Source: JACKJK01 sp046159835 (GTDB taxonomy: Bacteria > Pseudomonadota > Alphaproteobacteria > Rhizobiales > Tepidamorphaceae). Taken from it: a stretch of DNA of 64,000 nt. A model generated the notes under the pieces. The model worked only from the letters and a program-made list of their open reading frames with translations. It did not search any database and was not told the origin of the DNA. Every line of letters starts with the position of its first letter. The first letter of the stretch is position 1. Below are positions 55,215 through 64,000 of the stretch, in pieces. The translations under genes were made by a program, and so were the position numbers. Where the stretch lies: positions 86,337-150,336 of the forward strand of contig NZ_JBJXCY010000003.1 in the NCBI RefSeq assembly GCF_046159835.1. Direction: 5' to 3'.

Positions 55215-56897
55215 ATGGTCACAGTTCTCGACAGGTGCCGGAAGGCCCGCAACGCGGCATTGGTCGCGTCGCTGGCTTTGGCCGTCGCGGGCTGCAACTC
55301 CTCCCGCACCCATACAGGCTCCGTGCGCGCGACGGCATCGCCCTCCGGCGACCCGTGTGCGCAGATCACCCATCCCGGCTCTGAAATCGATTGCAACGCG
55401 CTCGCCAGCTACGGTCTGCGTGGCGGAGAGGGCACGCGCGTGGAGGGCCAGACCTCGCTGGCGGCCAATGTCGATCCCGCCCTGCGCAGCGCCAGCGCCG
55501 GTGACTTCGCAACGCCCGAGCGCCAGCCCACCGCACAGGGACTTGGACTGCGCGGCGTGGATGGCGCGCCCGCAGCAACGGGCGCGGTCCGCGCACCGGC
55601 TGCGCGCACCTATCCCGCAGCACACACGCAGGCACCTGCCCGCACGCATACCGGCTATATTTCGCTGGGTGAAGCCGTCGGCCTTGCCGTCGAGCGCAAC
55701 CCGGAAATCGGCTACCAGGACGCCAAGGCCTATGATGCCTATTACGGGATCAGGGTCGCGCAATCGCGTCGCAAGCCGCAGGTCGACGGATCGATCGGCG
55801 TCGGCTACCGGGTCGACGGCACCTGGAGCAACAGCGGCCTCGACCTCTACAAGGACGGCGGCGCCCAGACGCGCGGCGCGCTGGATGCGAGCCTCCAGCT
55901 CAAGCAGCTTCTCTACGATTTCGGCTCCACGCGCAGCGACATCGACCGTGCGCGCTTCGTCTACGTGATGGAACGCTTCAAGCGCGAGGCCAAGATCGAG
56001 GACGTCGTCTTCGAGACAATCTCCGCCTATCTCACGCTGCTGGAACAGCAGGCGCTGCTGAAAGCTGCCCGCGACAACGTGAAGGCCCATGACGATTTCG
56101 AGCAGCTCGTTCGCCTGAACGAGGCCAACGGCAACGGCACCAAGGCGGACGTGAACCGGGTGGTGGCGCGCAAGGTTGATGCGCAGACGCTGCTGACCGA
56201 CCTGCAGGCAAGCTCGGAAGATGCCGCCGACCGCTTCCGCCGGCTGACGCAGGTCGACCCGGGGAACCTCGCCGCGCCGCCTTCCGTCGACCACGCCGTG
56301 CCGCCGCGCCTTGAAAACGCGCTCGCCATGCTGCCGGACCAGAACCCGTTGCTGCTCAGCATCCGCGCCAACACGGCGGCCAGCGAGATGGAGCTTGCCA
56401 GCCACCGCGCGGCAGGCCTGCCGACCATCAACCTGGAAGTCGACGGCACGTCCAACAACTACATCGACCGGCCCGGCGTCAGCGAACTCGAAATGAAGGG
56501 CATGGTGGTGATGCGCCAGCGCCTGCTGGACGGCGGCCGCCGCCGCAGCGAGGGCGAGCAGATCCGCTCGCGCGTGAGCCAGCACCAGTATCGCTACCAG
56601 CACGAGATGGAAGACCTGGAAGCGGATCTGAGGCAGTACTACCGGGCCATCGATTCAAGCCGCGCGAAGGCGCGTGACCTCAAGAAGGGCCTCGATTCCA
56701 GCCGCAAGGTCCGCGAGCTTTATACCGAGCAGTTCCGCGCCGGACAGCGCACCGTGTTCGAGCTGCTGGACAGCCAGTCCTCGCTGTTTTCCGACGAGAG
56801 CGACCTGATCAACAATCGCTACGATGCGGTGCGCTCGCAGTTCCGCATCCTGCGTGCCATCGGCATGCTGTCGCAGAGCGTTCACACGCGCCGGTAG
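55215..56897 (+). CDS. TolC-like outer-membrane factor of type I secretion, predicted lipoprotein
   Basis: The outer-membrane channel of the secretion system. The 560-residue product has a signal peptide ending in lipobox VAGC (Cys27), a low-complexity region (28-150, Ala/Thr/Pro-rich), then the OEP repeats (from HTGYISLGEAVGLAVERNPEIGYQ onward) with helical hairpins and the LYDFGSTRSDID motif. TolC is normally not a lipoprotein, but many OEP-family channels are. The start is ATG 55215, giving a clean signal peptide; ATG 55170 is possible but lies in a hairpin. It ends 124 bases from the RTX gene, convergent. Confidence 0.9.
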   Translation: MVTVLDRCRKARNAALVASLALAVAGCNSSRTHTGSVRATASPSGDPCAQITHPGSEIDCNALASYGLRGGEGTRVEGQTSLAANVDPALRSASAGDFATPERQPTAQGLGLRGVDGAPAATGAVRAPAARTYPAAHTQAPARTHTGYISLGEAVGLAVERNPEIGYQDAKAYDAYYGIRVAQSRRKPQVDGSIGVGYRVDGTWSNSGLDLYKDGGAQTRGALDASLQLKQLLYDFGSTRSDIDRARFVYVMERFKREAKIEDVVFETISAYLTLLEQQALLKAARDNVKAHDDFEQLVRLNEANGNGTKADVNRVVARKVDAQTLLTDLQASSEDAADRFRRLTQVDPGNLAAPPSVDHAVPPRLENALAMLPDQNPLLLSIRANTAASEMELASHRAAGLPTINLEVDGTSNNYIDRPGVSELEMKGMVVMRQRLLDGGRRRSEGEQIRSRVSQHQYRYQHEMEDLEADLRQYYRAIDSSRAKARDLKKGLDSSRKVRELYTEQFRAGQRTVFELLDSQSSLFSDESDLINNRYDAVRSQFRILRAIGMLSQSVHTRR

Positions 56898-57021
56898 GCG
56901 CGCCCAAAACACGTCTCCATCAACGAAAGAAAGTTCTGCGTGGGCACCAGCCGCGCAAGATCCGCGCACGCGTCTGCGCGTCTCATCCTCGTCCGGCTTA
57001 AGCAGCGTGACCGTGCCTGCG

Positions 57022-60000
57022 TCAGGCGACCTGGACGATGAGTTCGGCCACCTGGTTGGTCAGGCCGGCATCGTCGAAATAGCTGTAGGTCGTGGTGTTA
57101 CCCACGGTGTTGGAGGTCAGGTACTCGCCCGCGCCGGCGACGCCTGTGATGGTGTCATCGCCGTTACTGAGGATCGTCAGCACGTTGTCCCCGTCCGTCA
57201 TGGCCTGGACCTGCGCCTTGGTCAGGGACAGGTTCGCGATGACGTTCAGGTCCCGGACGTTGAGCGTTTCCATGTTGGTGAGCGCGTTGACCAGCGCCGA
57301 CTCGGAGATGTTCCCGTCCGACGTGATGTGGACGGTATCCTCGCCGGTGCCGCCGTCGATGGCGTCGGCTGCGTATTCGGTGAACTGGTTTTCGTTGATG
57401 TAGAACGTGTCATTGCCCGCGCCGCCGGAGGCAGAGCCGCCGTCGCCGGTCGCCGTGCCCATGGTGATGGTGTCATTGCCGTCGCCACCGATCATGGTGT
57501 CGTCGCCGCCCGCAGAAACCAGGATGTCGTCGCCCGCGCCACCTGTGATGACGTTGTTGCCCGATGAGCCGGTCAGCGTGTCGTTGCCCGCGCCGCCCGT
57601 CAGGTTTTCAAACCCGTCGAAAGTATCACCTGCCGCATCGCCGCCTGACGCGGTGCCTGCGCCGAGGTTCACCGTCACGCCAGTGGTGCTGGTTGCATAG
57701 GACAGGGTGTCGGTGCCGCCTTCGCCGTGCAGTTCATCCGCGCCGGCACCGCCGATCACGGTATCGTTGCCGTCACCGGCATAGACGCGGTCATTGCCCG
57801 AGCCTGCGTCGATGAAGTCGTTGCCGACCTGCTGCGTGCCATTCACGTCGTCGATCAGGTCATCGCCCGAGCCGCCATAGACCTCGTCGTCGCCCAGGCC
57901 GAAAAAGATCGTGTCGTTACCAGATCCACCGGCGATGACGTCGTTGCCGGCGCCACCGGTCAGAATGTCGTTGCCGCGCCCACCGAAGATAAAGTCGTTG
58001 CCGTCGCCCATGTTGGTGGTGTCGGCACCCGAAGAGCCGAGATAGATCTCGTTCGCCGCCGTGCCGTTGTTGGCCCCGAAGACCACGGCCGCACCGGTGA
58101 TGATGTGCCCCGAACCCATGAACTGGAGGATTTCGATGTTCGTTCCGGTGTCGGAGCCTTCATTGCCGTCGGCGAGGTTGTTGTCGATGACAAGGACCGA
58201 CGCCCCCGACAGCTCGGTGTCGTAGTCGCCGATGGACCCAAGAAACTGAATGGTATCGACGCCGTCTCCACCATTGACCGTGTCGTTGCCGCCCCCGCCG
58301 ATGAGAACGTTGTTCCCGGTCGATCCGGTAAGCGTGTCGTTTCCGGAGCCGCCGGTCAGATTCTCAAACCCGGAGATGGTGTCGCCCGTCGCGTGCCCGC
58401 CGGTAGCGGTATTCGCGCCAATGTTCACCGTGACGCCTGCCGTGTCGCCGGCATAGGACAGAGTGTCCGTTCCCGCGCCACCGGAGAGAATGTCGGCACC
58501 ACCGGCACCACCGATGATGGTGTCGTTGCCGTTCCCACCCGACAGGGTATTGGAGTTGCTGTCCCCGGTGAGCGTGTCTGCGCCGCTGCCGCCCGTCACG
58601 TGCTCGAACCCTGAAATGCTGTCGCCCTGGGCATGGCCGCCAGCTGCGCTGTTGGTTGCGAGGTTGACCGTGACGCCGGTTGTGTCTGCGGAATAGTCGA
58701 GGGTGTCATTCCCTGACCCGCCGACGAGCGTGTCGGCGCCGGCAAGGCCCGCGATGATATCGTTGTCGTCGCCACCGGAAATCGTGTTGGCAGACGCGTC
58801 GCCCGTCAGCGTGTCGCGTCCTGTGCCACCGGTGAGATTTTCGAACCCGGAGAACACATCGCCCGCCGCGTGGCCACCCGAAGCGGCCCCGGTGGACAGG
58901 TTGACGGTCACGCCCGTCGTATCCGTCGAATAATCGAGGGTGTCGGTGCCGGAACCACCCGTCATCGTGTCCGCGCCGGATTCGCCGCGAACCGTGTCGT
59001 TGCCATCCTCGCCGTGCATGACGTCGTTGTCGGCGCCGCCGCTCAGCGTGTCGTTGCCCTCGCCGCCAATCAACGTGTCCGCACCGGCAAGACCGGAGAT
59101 CGTGTCGTTGCCGCTGCCGCCGTGGATGACATTGACAACAGAGCTGCCCGTCAGCGAATCCGAACCCGAGCCGCCGACGATGTTCTCGAAGCCGGAGATC
59201 GTATCGCCGGCCGCGTGGCCGCCAGAGGCGGAGTTGGTGGACAGGTTGATGGTGACGCCGCTGCTGTCACCCTCGTATGACAGGGTGTCCGTCCCCGTGC
59301 CGCCGATCAACGTGTCGTTGCCCGCGCCGCCGCTGATAAAGTCGTCGCCGGCCCCGCCGTCGATCAGGTCGGTGCTGTCGCGCCCGTAGAGAACGTCGTT
59401 GCCGCCCTCACCGTAGATCGTGTCATTGCCCGCGCCGCCGTCGATATAGTCACCGGTGGGCGCTGCCAATCCGGCGTAGCTGTCCACACTGACCGGCGAA
59501 CCACCCGTGTCCGGACCGGAGATGGTGAGGTTAAGGTCCTCGTCGCCGGTATTCTCGAAATAGACGATGGACACTTCATGTGCGCCTGCCGCCAGTGAAA
59601 TGGACCCGGAAAGCGCACTCTGGCTGTGCAGGCCGTCATGGTCGATCACCTCGACGCCGTCGATGTAGAGCCTGCTGCCGTCATCGGAGGAAAGCTGGAA
59701 CGTGTAGGTGCCGCCGGTTGTCACCGTGAGGATGGAGGTGAACCGCAGGCCGATCGTGTCGAGGTTGCCACCGTGGAGCGGCGGGATACCATCCTGATCG
59801 AGCGTGTCGACGTAACCCACGCCGGTTGCGGCATTCGCATTGTGTCCGGAGGACCCGAAGCCCGCACCCGAAAGACTGGAGATCGTACCCAGGTCGAAAT
59901 ACTCGTAGCGGAAGCGGAAGCCTGTCGATCCGGTATCCGAACCACCGGTAATCGTGTTGGCGCCGCTTGTGCCGAACAGGATGTCGCTGCCGGTGCCGCC

Positions 60001-63000
60001 GGTCACGTTCTCGAAGCCAGAGATCGAGTCGCCTGCCGCCTGGCCACGGCTGGCCGTGTTGCTGGCAAGGTTGATCGAGACGCCGGCCGTGTCGGCCGCG
60101 TAGGACAGCGTGTCGGTGCCCGCGCCGCCCGCCAGGGTGTTGGCGTTGCCATCGCCGGTGATCGTGTCGTTGCCCGAACCACCCGTCACGTTCTCGAAGC
60201 CGGAAATCGTGTCGCCCTGGGCATGGCCGCCCGAGGCCGAGCTGGCGGCAAGGTTGACCGTCACGCCTGCGGTGTCAGCGGAATAATCCAGCGTGTCGGA
60301 GCCGGTGCCGCCGGTGAGCGAGTCGCCGCCTGCGAGGCCCGCGACCGTGTCGTCACCCGATCCGGCATCGATGGTATCGGCCCCGGCACCGCCCGAGATG
60401 GTATCCGCGCCGCCGCCGGTCGAGATGTTCGCGCCCGTTGCCGACGTCACGCCGGAAAAGTCGATGTCGTCATTGCCGGCGTCCGTCTGCACCACGAAGC
60501 CGGTCACGCCAGACGCGGTGAAATCGCCGTCGGCGTCGACGGAGATGTTGTTGGTCGTCGACGTATCCGTGACGCGGATGATCTCGACACCCGTCGCGAC
60601 ATCGCTGACGATGCCGGACCGGCTGATGACCACGGCGTCGGCATCCTCGGAGCCTGCCGTGCGGGCGTTGTAGACCGGCGCTGATTCGATCAGCACATCA
60701 AGATCGTGGCTCACATTGCGGTACTCGACCGTGTCGGTGCCGTCGCCGCCATCGATGCGGTCGCCGTTGCCGTCCTCGGTGGCGCTCGTGTTGTCCTTGT
60801 AGAAGGTGTCGTCGCCGGAGCCGCCATACATGGTGTCCGAGCCGCCGCCGCCGTCGATCTGCTCGTTGCCCGCACCACCATAGATGCGGTCATTGCCCAG
60901 GCCGCCATAGATCAGCGTGTTGGACGTGCCGTCACCCACCATGATGTCGTCGCCGCTGGTGCCGTTGTGCGCACCGGGGCCGGTCATGGTGATGAGCGTC
61001 GAAAGGTCTAACGTGCCATCGGCAAACTCGATGCTCTCGATGCCGATCAGGGTGTCGGTGCCTTCGTCGCCGTCGCCGGCGTTGAGGTCGGTGATCGTCA
61101 GGTTGCCGGAACCGTCGAGCGTCAGTTCGTAGTCGTCGCGATTTCCGGTGTAGACCGCCGTGTCGGTGCCTGCGCCACCGTCAATCGTGTCGTTGCCGAG
61201 GCCACCGGTGAAACGATTCGCGCCGGTGTCGCCGGTCAGGCTGTCTGTGCCGGTGCCGCCGATGACGTTCTCGAAATTGGAGATGGTGTCACCTGCCGCG
61301 TGGCCGCCCGAAGCGGCGTTGGTCGCAAGGTTGATCGTCACGCCGGCGGTGTCGGCGGAATAGTCCAGCGTGTCGGTATCGGCCCCACCGTCGAGGATGT
61401 CACCACCCGCGCCGCCGGCGATCGTGTCGTTGCCCGCATTGCCGAAAAGCGCGTTGGCATTGGCGTCGCCGGTGATGCTGTCGCTGCTGGACGAACCGAA
61501 CACGTTCTCGACGTTGGTGATCGAATCACCCTGCGCGTCGCCCCCGGTGTTGACGTTGGTTGCGAGGTTGATCGTGACAGCCGCCGAGCCGGAATAGTCG
61601 ACCGCGTCGCCGCCGCCTGCCCCGCCATCAATCGTATCGGCGCCCGCACCCCCGCGAATGACGTTGTCAGCCCCGTCACCGGTGATCGTGTCGTTTCCCG
61701 CAGAGCCGATCACGTGCTCGATGGCGGTCAGGCTGTCGCCCTGAGCGTCGCCACCGGTGTTGATATTGGTGGCAAGGTTGACGGTGACCGCAGAAGCGGA
61801 AGCAGCGTAGGTCACGGTGTCGCCACCGGTTCCGCCATCCATTGTGTCGGCACCTGCACCGCCGATGAAGTAATCGTTGTCGGCGCCGCCCGTCAGCGTG
61901 TCGTCGCCGGCACCACCGTCCAGCGTGTCATTGCCCGCGCCACCCGACAGGATGTTCGCGCCGCTCGTGCCGGTGAGGATGTCGCCGCCGGTACCGCCGG
62001 TCACGTGTTCGAAACCGGAGATCACGTCGCCCTGCGCGTCGCCGCCCGATGCCGTGTTTGCCGCAAGATTGATCGTCACGCCGGTGGTGTCGCCGGAATA
62101 GTCCAGCGTGTCGTTGCCGGTACCGCCGCTCAGCGTGTCGCCGCCGGCAAGGCCCGCAATCACATCGTCACCCCCGCCGCCGATGATGGTGTTCGCGCCG
62201 CTGGTACCCGTCAGCGTGTCCGCAACAGAACCACCCGTGACGTTCTCGAAGCCCGAGATCGTGTCGCCCTGCGCATCACCGCCAGACGCGCTGTTGGTGC
62301 CCAGGTTGATGGTGACGCCGGTCGTGTCGGCAGAATAATCGAGCGTGTCAGTGCCCGCGCCGCCGCTCAGCGTGTCGGCACCGCCGAGACCGGCAATCGT
62401 GTCATTGCCTGAACCGCCATCGATGACGTTGACGCCCGAGGTACCCGTCAGCGTGTCGTTGCCGCTACCGCCGGTCAGGTTCTCGAAGGCCGAAATCGTG
62501 TCGCCTTGCGCGTGGCCGCCGGACGCGGTGTTCGTTCCGATGTTGACCGTCACACCGGCCGTGTCGGCGGAATAGTCCAGCGTGTCGGTGCCCGTGCCGC
62601 CGGTCAGCGTGTCGCCGCCGGCAAGACCCGCGATCACGTCATCGCCGCCGCCACCGTCGATCACGTTGGCGACCGACGAGCCGGTCAGCGTATCGGCATT
62701 GCTGCCGCCGGTGACGTTTTCGAAGCCGGTGATCGTGTCACCCTGAGCGTCACCGCCGGAGGCGGTGTTGTTACCGATGTCGACGATGACGCCGGATGAA
62801 TCTGTCGAATAGTCGACGGTGTCCGTGCCGGTGCCGCCGATGAGCGTGTCACCACCTGCCGCGCCGCGAATGAAGTCGTCGCCCGCTCCACCGTCGAGCA
62901 CATTGACGCCGGATTGGCCGACGAGCGTATCGTTCCCGGAACCGCCAGTGACGTTTTCAAAGCCGTTGATGGTGTCGCCGTCGGCATGCCCGCCGGAGAC

Positions 63001-64000
63001 GGCCTTGGTCGACAGGTTGACGCTGACGCCCGTGGTATCCGACGCATAGGACAGGGTATCGGTGCCCGATCCACCCTCAAGGTCGTCCGCGCCACCGAGC
63101 CCCTCGATGACGTCGTCGCCGCCCGCGCCGTCGATGACGTTCGCGCCGGAATCGCCGGTCAGCGTGTCGTTGCCGGAGCCGCCGGTGATGTTCTCGAAGC
63201 CGGAGATGGTGTCGCCGGTGGCGTCGCCGCCGGTTGCCGCGTTGGTGGCGAGGTTCACCGTCACGCCGGTGCTGTCGCCGTTGTAGGAGAGCGTGTCGGT
63301 GCCGTCGCCGCCAGAGAGAATGTCGGCGCCCGCGTCGCCGCGGATGATGTCGTCGCCGGCATCACCGCGGATCTCGTCGTCGCCGGTGCCGCCCAGCAGG
63401 GTGTCGTTGCCGCCCGCGCCGATGATGAGGTCGTTGCCGGCGAGGCCGTTGACCGTCTCGTCGTTGTCGGACCCGATGATGACGTCGTTGCCGGTGGTGC
63501 CGTTGGTGGAGCCGGTGAAGGCCTCGATATAGGGGTCGACGTCCACCGTGCGGTCGTCGAACTGCAGGAACTCGACGCCGGTGATCGTGTCCGTACCACC
63601 GGCGATCGTGGTGACGATGATGTTGCCCGCGCCGTCGACCTTGATCTCGGCGTCCGCGAAGTTGCCGGGGAAGATCGCCGTGTCGGAGCCGGCGCCGCCG
63701 GAGATGGTGTCGTCGCCCGCGCCGCCGGTGATGGTGTCGTCGCCGGCATCGCCCCGGATCTCGTCGTTGTCCGCGCCGCCGTCGATCACGTCGTTGCCGC
63801 CCGCGCCGATGATGAGGTCGTCGCCGGAGCCGCCGTTGATGGTGTTGGCGTCGTTGTCGCCGATGATCGTCTCGCCGGCCGCCGTGCCGTTGGTGGTGCC
63901 GGCACCCGCCTCGATATAGTTGTTGACGTCGACGGTGCGGTCGGCGAACTGCAGGAACTCCGCGTTGGTCACCGTGTCGGTGCCGCCGGCAGCCGTGGTG
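57022..64000 (-). CDS. Giant RTX protein/adhesin, C-terminal 2,325 residues (5' end outside window)
   Basis: The likely substrate of the type I system. The frame runs off the right edge, so the N-terminus (and any retention module) is missing. The visible protein is built from glycine-rich calcium-binding RTX nonapeptides (GGxGxDxLxG types) arranged in about 16 repeats of 77-80 residues, each with the pattern DTLDYSADTTGVTVNL followed by a GFENVTGGSGNDTLTG segment. A PA14 domain (sugar or ligand binding) lies at about 59450-59940. The last ~120 residues lose the repeats and end ELIVQVA, a typical uncleaved C-terminal secretion signal. It probably folds outside in calcium and acts as an adhesin or matrix protein. 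Host ligand is unknown. Confidence 0.93.
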   Translation of the reverse strand, partial: TTAAGGTDTVTNAEFLQFADRTVDVNNYIEAGAGTTNGTAAGETIIGDNDANTINGGSGDDLIIGAGGNDVIDGGADNDEIRGDAGDDTITGGAGDDTISGGAGSDTAIFPGNFADAEIKVDGAGNIIVTTIAGGTDTITGVEFLQFDDRTVDVDPYIEAFTGSTNGTTGNDVIIGSDNDETVNGLAGNDLIIGAGGNDTLLGGTGDDEIRGDAGDDIIRGDAGADILSGGDGTDTLSYNGDSTGVTVNLATNAATGGDATGDTISGFENITGGSGNDTLTGDSGANVIDGAGGDDVIEGLGGADDLEGGSGTDTLSYASDTTGVSVNLSTKAVSGGHADGDTINGFENVTGGSGNDTLVGQSGVNVLDGGAGDDFIRGAAGGDTLIGGTGTDTVDYSTDSSGVIVDIGNNTASGGDAQGDTITGFENVTGGSNADTLTGSSVANVIDGGGGDDVIAGLAGGDTLTGGTGTDTLDYSADTAGVTVNIGTNTASGGHAQGDTISAFENLTGGSGNDTLTGTSGVNVIDGGSGNDTIAGLGGADTLSGGAGTDTLDYSADTTGVTINLGTNSASGGDAQGDTISGFENVTGGSVADTLTGTSGANTIIGGGGDDVIAGLAGGDTLSGGTGNDTLDYSGDTTGVTINLAANTASGGDAQGDVISGFEHVTGGTGGDILTGTSGANILSGGAGNDTLDGGAGDDTLTGGADNDYFIGGAGADTMDGGTGGDTVTYAASASAVTVNLATNINTGGDAQGDSLTAIEHVIGSAGNDTITGDGADNVIRGGAGADTIDGGAGGGDAVDYSGSAAVTINLATNVNTGGDAQGDSITNVENVFGSSSSDSITGDANANALFGNAGNDTIAGGAGGDILDGGADTDTLDYSADTAGVTINLATNAASGGHAAGDTISNFENVIGGTGTDSLTGDTGANRFTGGLGNDTIDGGAGTDTAVYTGNRDDYELTLDGSGNLTITDLNAGDGDEGTDTLIGIESIEFADGTLDLSTLITMTGPGAHNGTSGDDIMVGDGTSNTLIYGGLGNDRIYGGAGNEQIDGGGGSDTMYGGSGDDTFYKDNTSATEDGNGDRIDGGDGTDTVEYRNVSHDLDVLIESAPVYNARTAGSEDADAVVISRSGIVSDVATGVEIIRVTDTSTTNNISVDADGDFTASGVTGFVVQTDAGNDDIDFSGVTSATGANISTGGGADTISGGAGADTIDAGSGDDTVAGLAGGDSLTGGTGSDTLDYSADTAGVTVNLAASSASGGHAQGDTISGFENVTGGSGNDTITGDGNANTLAGGAGTDTLSYAADTAGVSINLASNTASRGQAAGDSISGFENVTGGTGSDILFGTSGANTITGGSDTGSTGFRFRYEYFDLGTISSLSGAGFGSSGHNANAATGVGYVDTLDQDGIPPLHGGNLDTIGLRFTSILTVTTGGTYTFQLSSDDGSRLYIDGVEVIDHDGLHSQSALSGSISLAAGAHEVSIVYFENTGDEDLNLTISGPDTGGSPVSVDSYAGLAAPTGDYIDGGAGNDTIYGEGGNDVLYGRDSTDLIDGGAGDDFISGGAGNDTLIGGTGTDTLSYEGDSSGVTINLSTNSASGGHAAGDTISGFENIVGGSGSDSLTGSSVVNVIHGGSGNDTISGLAGADTLIGGEGNDTLSGGADNDVMHGEDGNDTVRGESGADTMTGGSGTDTLDYSTDTTGVTVNLSTGAASGGHAAGDVFSGFENLTGGTGRDTLTGDASANTISGGDDNDIIAGLAGADTLVGGSGNDTLDYSADTTGVTVNLATNSAAGGHAQGDSISGFEHVTGGSGADTLTGDSNSNTLSGGNGNDTIIGGAGGADILSGGAGTDTLSYAGDTAGVTVNIGANTATGGHATGDTISGFENLTGGSGNDTLTGSTGNNVLIGGGGNDTVNGGDGVDTIQFLGSIGDYDTELSGASVLVIDNNLADGNEGSDTGTNIEILQFMGSGHIITGAAVVFGANNGTAANEIYLGSSGADTTNMGDGNDFIFGGRGNDILTGGAGNDVIAGGSGNDTIFFGLGDDEVYGGSGDDLIDDVNGTQQVGNDFIDAGSGNDRVYAGDGNDTVIGGAGADELHGEGGTDTLSYATSTTGVTVNLGAGTASGGDAAGDTFDGFENLTGGAGNDTLTGSSGNNVITGGAGDDILVSAGGDDTMIGGDGNDTITMGTATGDGGSASGGAGNDTFYINENQFTEYAADAIDGGTGEDTVHITSDGNISESALVNALTNMETLNVRDLNVIANLSLTKAQVQAMTDGDNVLTILSNGDDTITGVAGAGEYLTSNTVGNTTTYSYFDDAGLTNQVAELIVQVA
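57400..63960 (-). repeat. Tandem 77-80 residue RTX modules (about 231-240 bases each)
   Basis: About 16 copies of one module recur through the gene, with periods of 231-240 bases (for example module starts near 61877, 62108 and 62345). Two copies of another module (FLQFDDRTVDVDPYIEA type) lie at the 5' side near 63500 and 63930. The modules are alike enough that recombination between them could change the protein's length. Confidence 0.85.
59450..59940 (-). other. PA14 domain within the RTX protein
   Basis: A non-repetitive island between RTX modules contains FRFRYEYFDLGTISSLSG, TFQLSSDDGSRLYIDGVEV and HEVSIVYFENTGDEDL, the beta-barrel pattern of PA14 domains with the DDGSRLYIDG hallmark. 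PA14 domains in adhesins bind glycans, often with calcium. It is the only non-RTX ligand-binding candidate visible. Confidence 0.85.

Noticed and set aside
59626..60684. 352-residue plus-strand frame inside the RTX gene, and similar repeated plus-strand frames
   Set aside because: They repeat with the same 231-240 base period as the RTX modules and are antisense shadows.
57400..63960. Regular repeats that might look like a CRISPR array
   Set aside because: The period is far too long and the repeats encode RTX protein modules in an open frame.

Overview
The window is one contiguous, GC-rich, densely coding piece of an alphaproteobacterial chromosome, most likely order Hyphomicrobiales (Rhizobiales). 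This rests on an irr gene divergent from fabA-fabB-fabI, an MmcB-type DNA repair protein, a RegB/RegA redox pair, an Rrf2 regulator beside cysK, a DUF2852 protein and a RIME-like palindromic repeat. No prophage, insertion sequence, CRISPR array, rRNA or tRNA was seen.

Region by region. 1-2430: 3' part of queG, an SDR gene followed by a palindromic repeat with a duplicated gene end, and an alpha/beta hydrolase. 2618-9112: translation block infC-rpmI-rplT-pheS-(LysE exporter)-pheT, then a YiiX-like cysteine hydrolase. 9109-12613: fabI, fabB, fabA on the minus strand, divergent from irr. 12682-18560: SH3 protein, 2-hydroxyacid dehydrogenase, cupin, DHFR-like protein, ThiF/HesA protein, cysK with its Rrf2 regulator, and dut. 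18557-24542: coaBC, ubiB, ubiE, mutM, enoyl-CoA hydratase, rpsT. 24543-25401: an 859-base noncoding stretch with several hairpins and a cluster of GANTC sites. 25402-33246: rhodanese, dnaA, dnaN, recF, gyrB and a HAD dehalogenase, keeping the ancestral dnaA-dnaN-recF-gyrB order. 33504-48464: a penicillin-binding protein, MFS exporter, metallopeptidase, PHB depolymerase, two-gene ABC exporter, regBA, mmcB, cytochrome c, YeeE/YedE transporter, RlpA, creatinase and a TrmH methyltransferase.

48470-64000 is the most unusual part. It is a type I secretion locus with an HlyD adaptor, an ABC exporter with a degenerate C39 domain, a TolC-like lipoprotein, and a giant RTX protein (more than 2,300 residues visible, truncated by the window edge). 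Between the exporter and tolC lie three genes not needed for standard type I secretion: a MotB/OmpA-like protein with the MotB-type aspartate, a MotA/ExbB-like protein with a long helical tail, and a PilZ (c-di-GMP binding) protein four bases downstream. The layout recalls SiiA/SiiB beside the SiiE giant adhesin of Salmonella, with a PilZ partner added. My reading, which is inference, is an ion-driven, c-di-GMP-gated adhesin export or retention machine.
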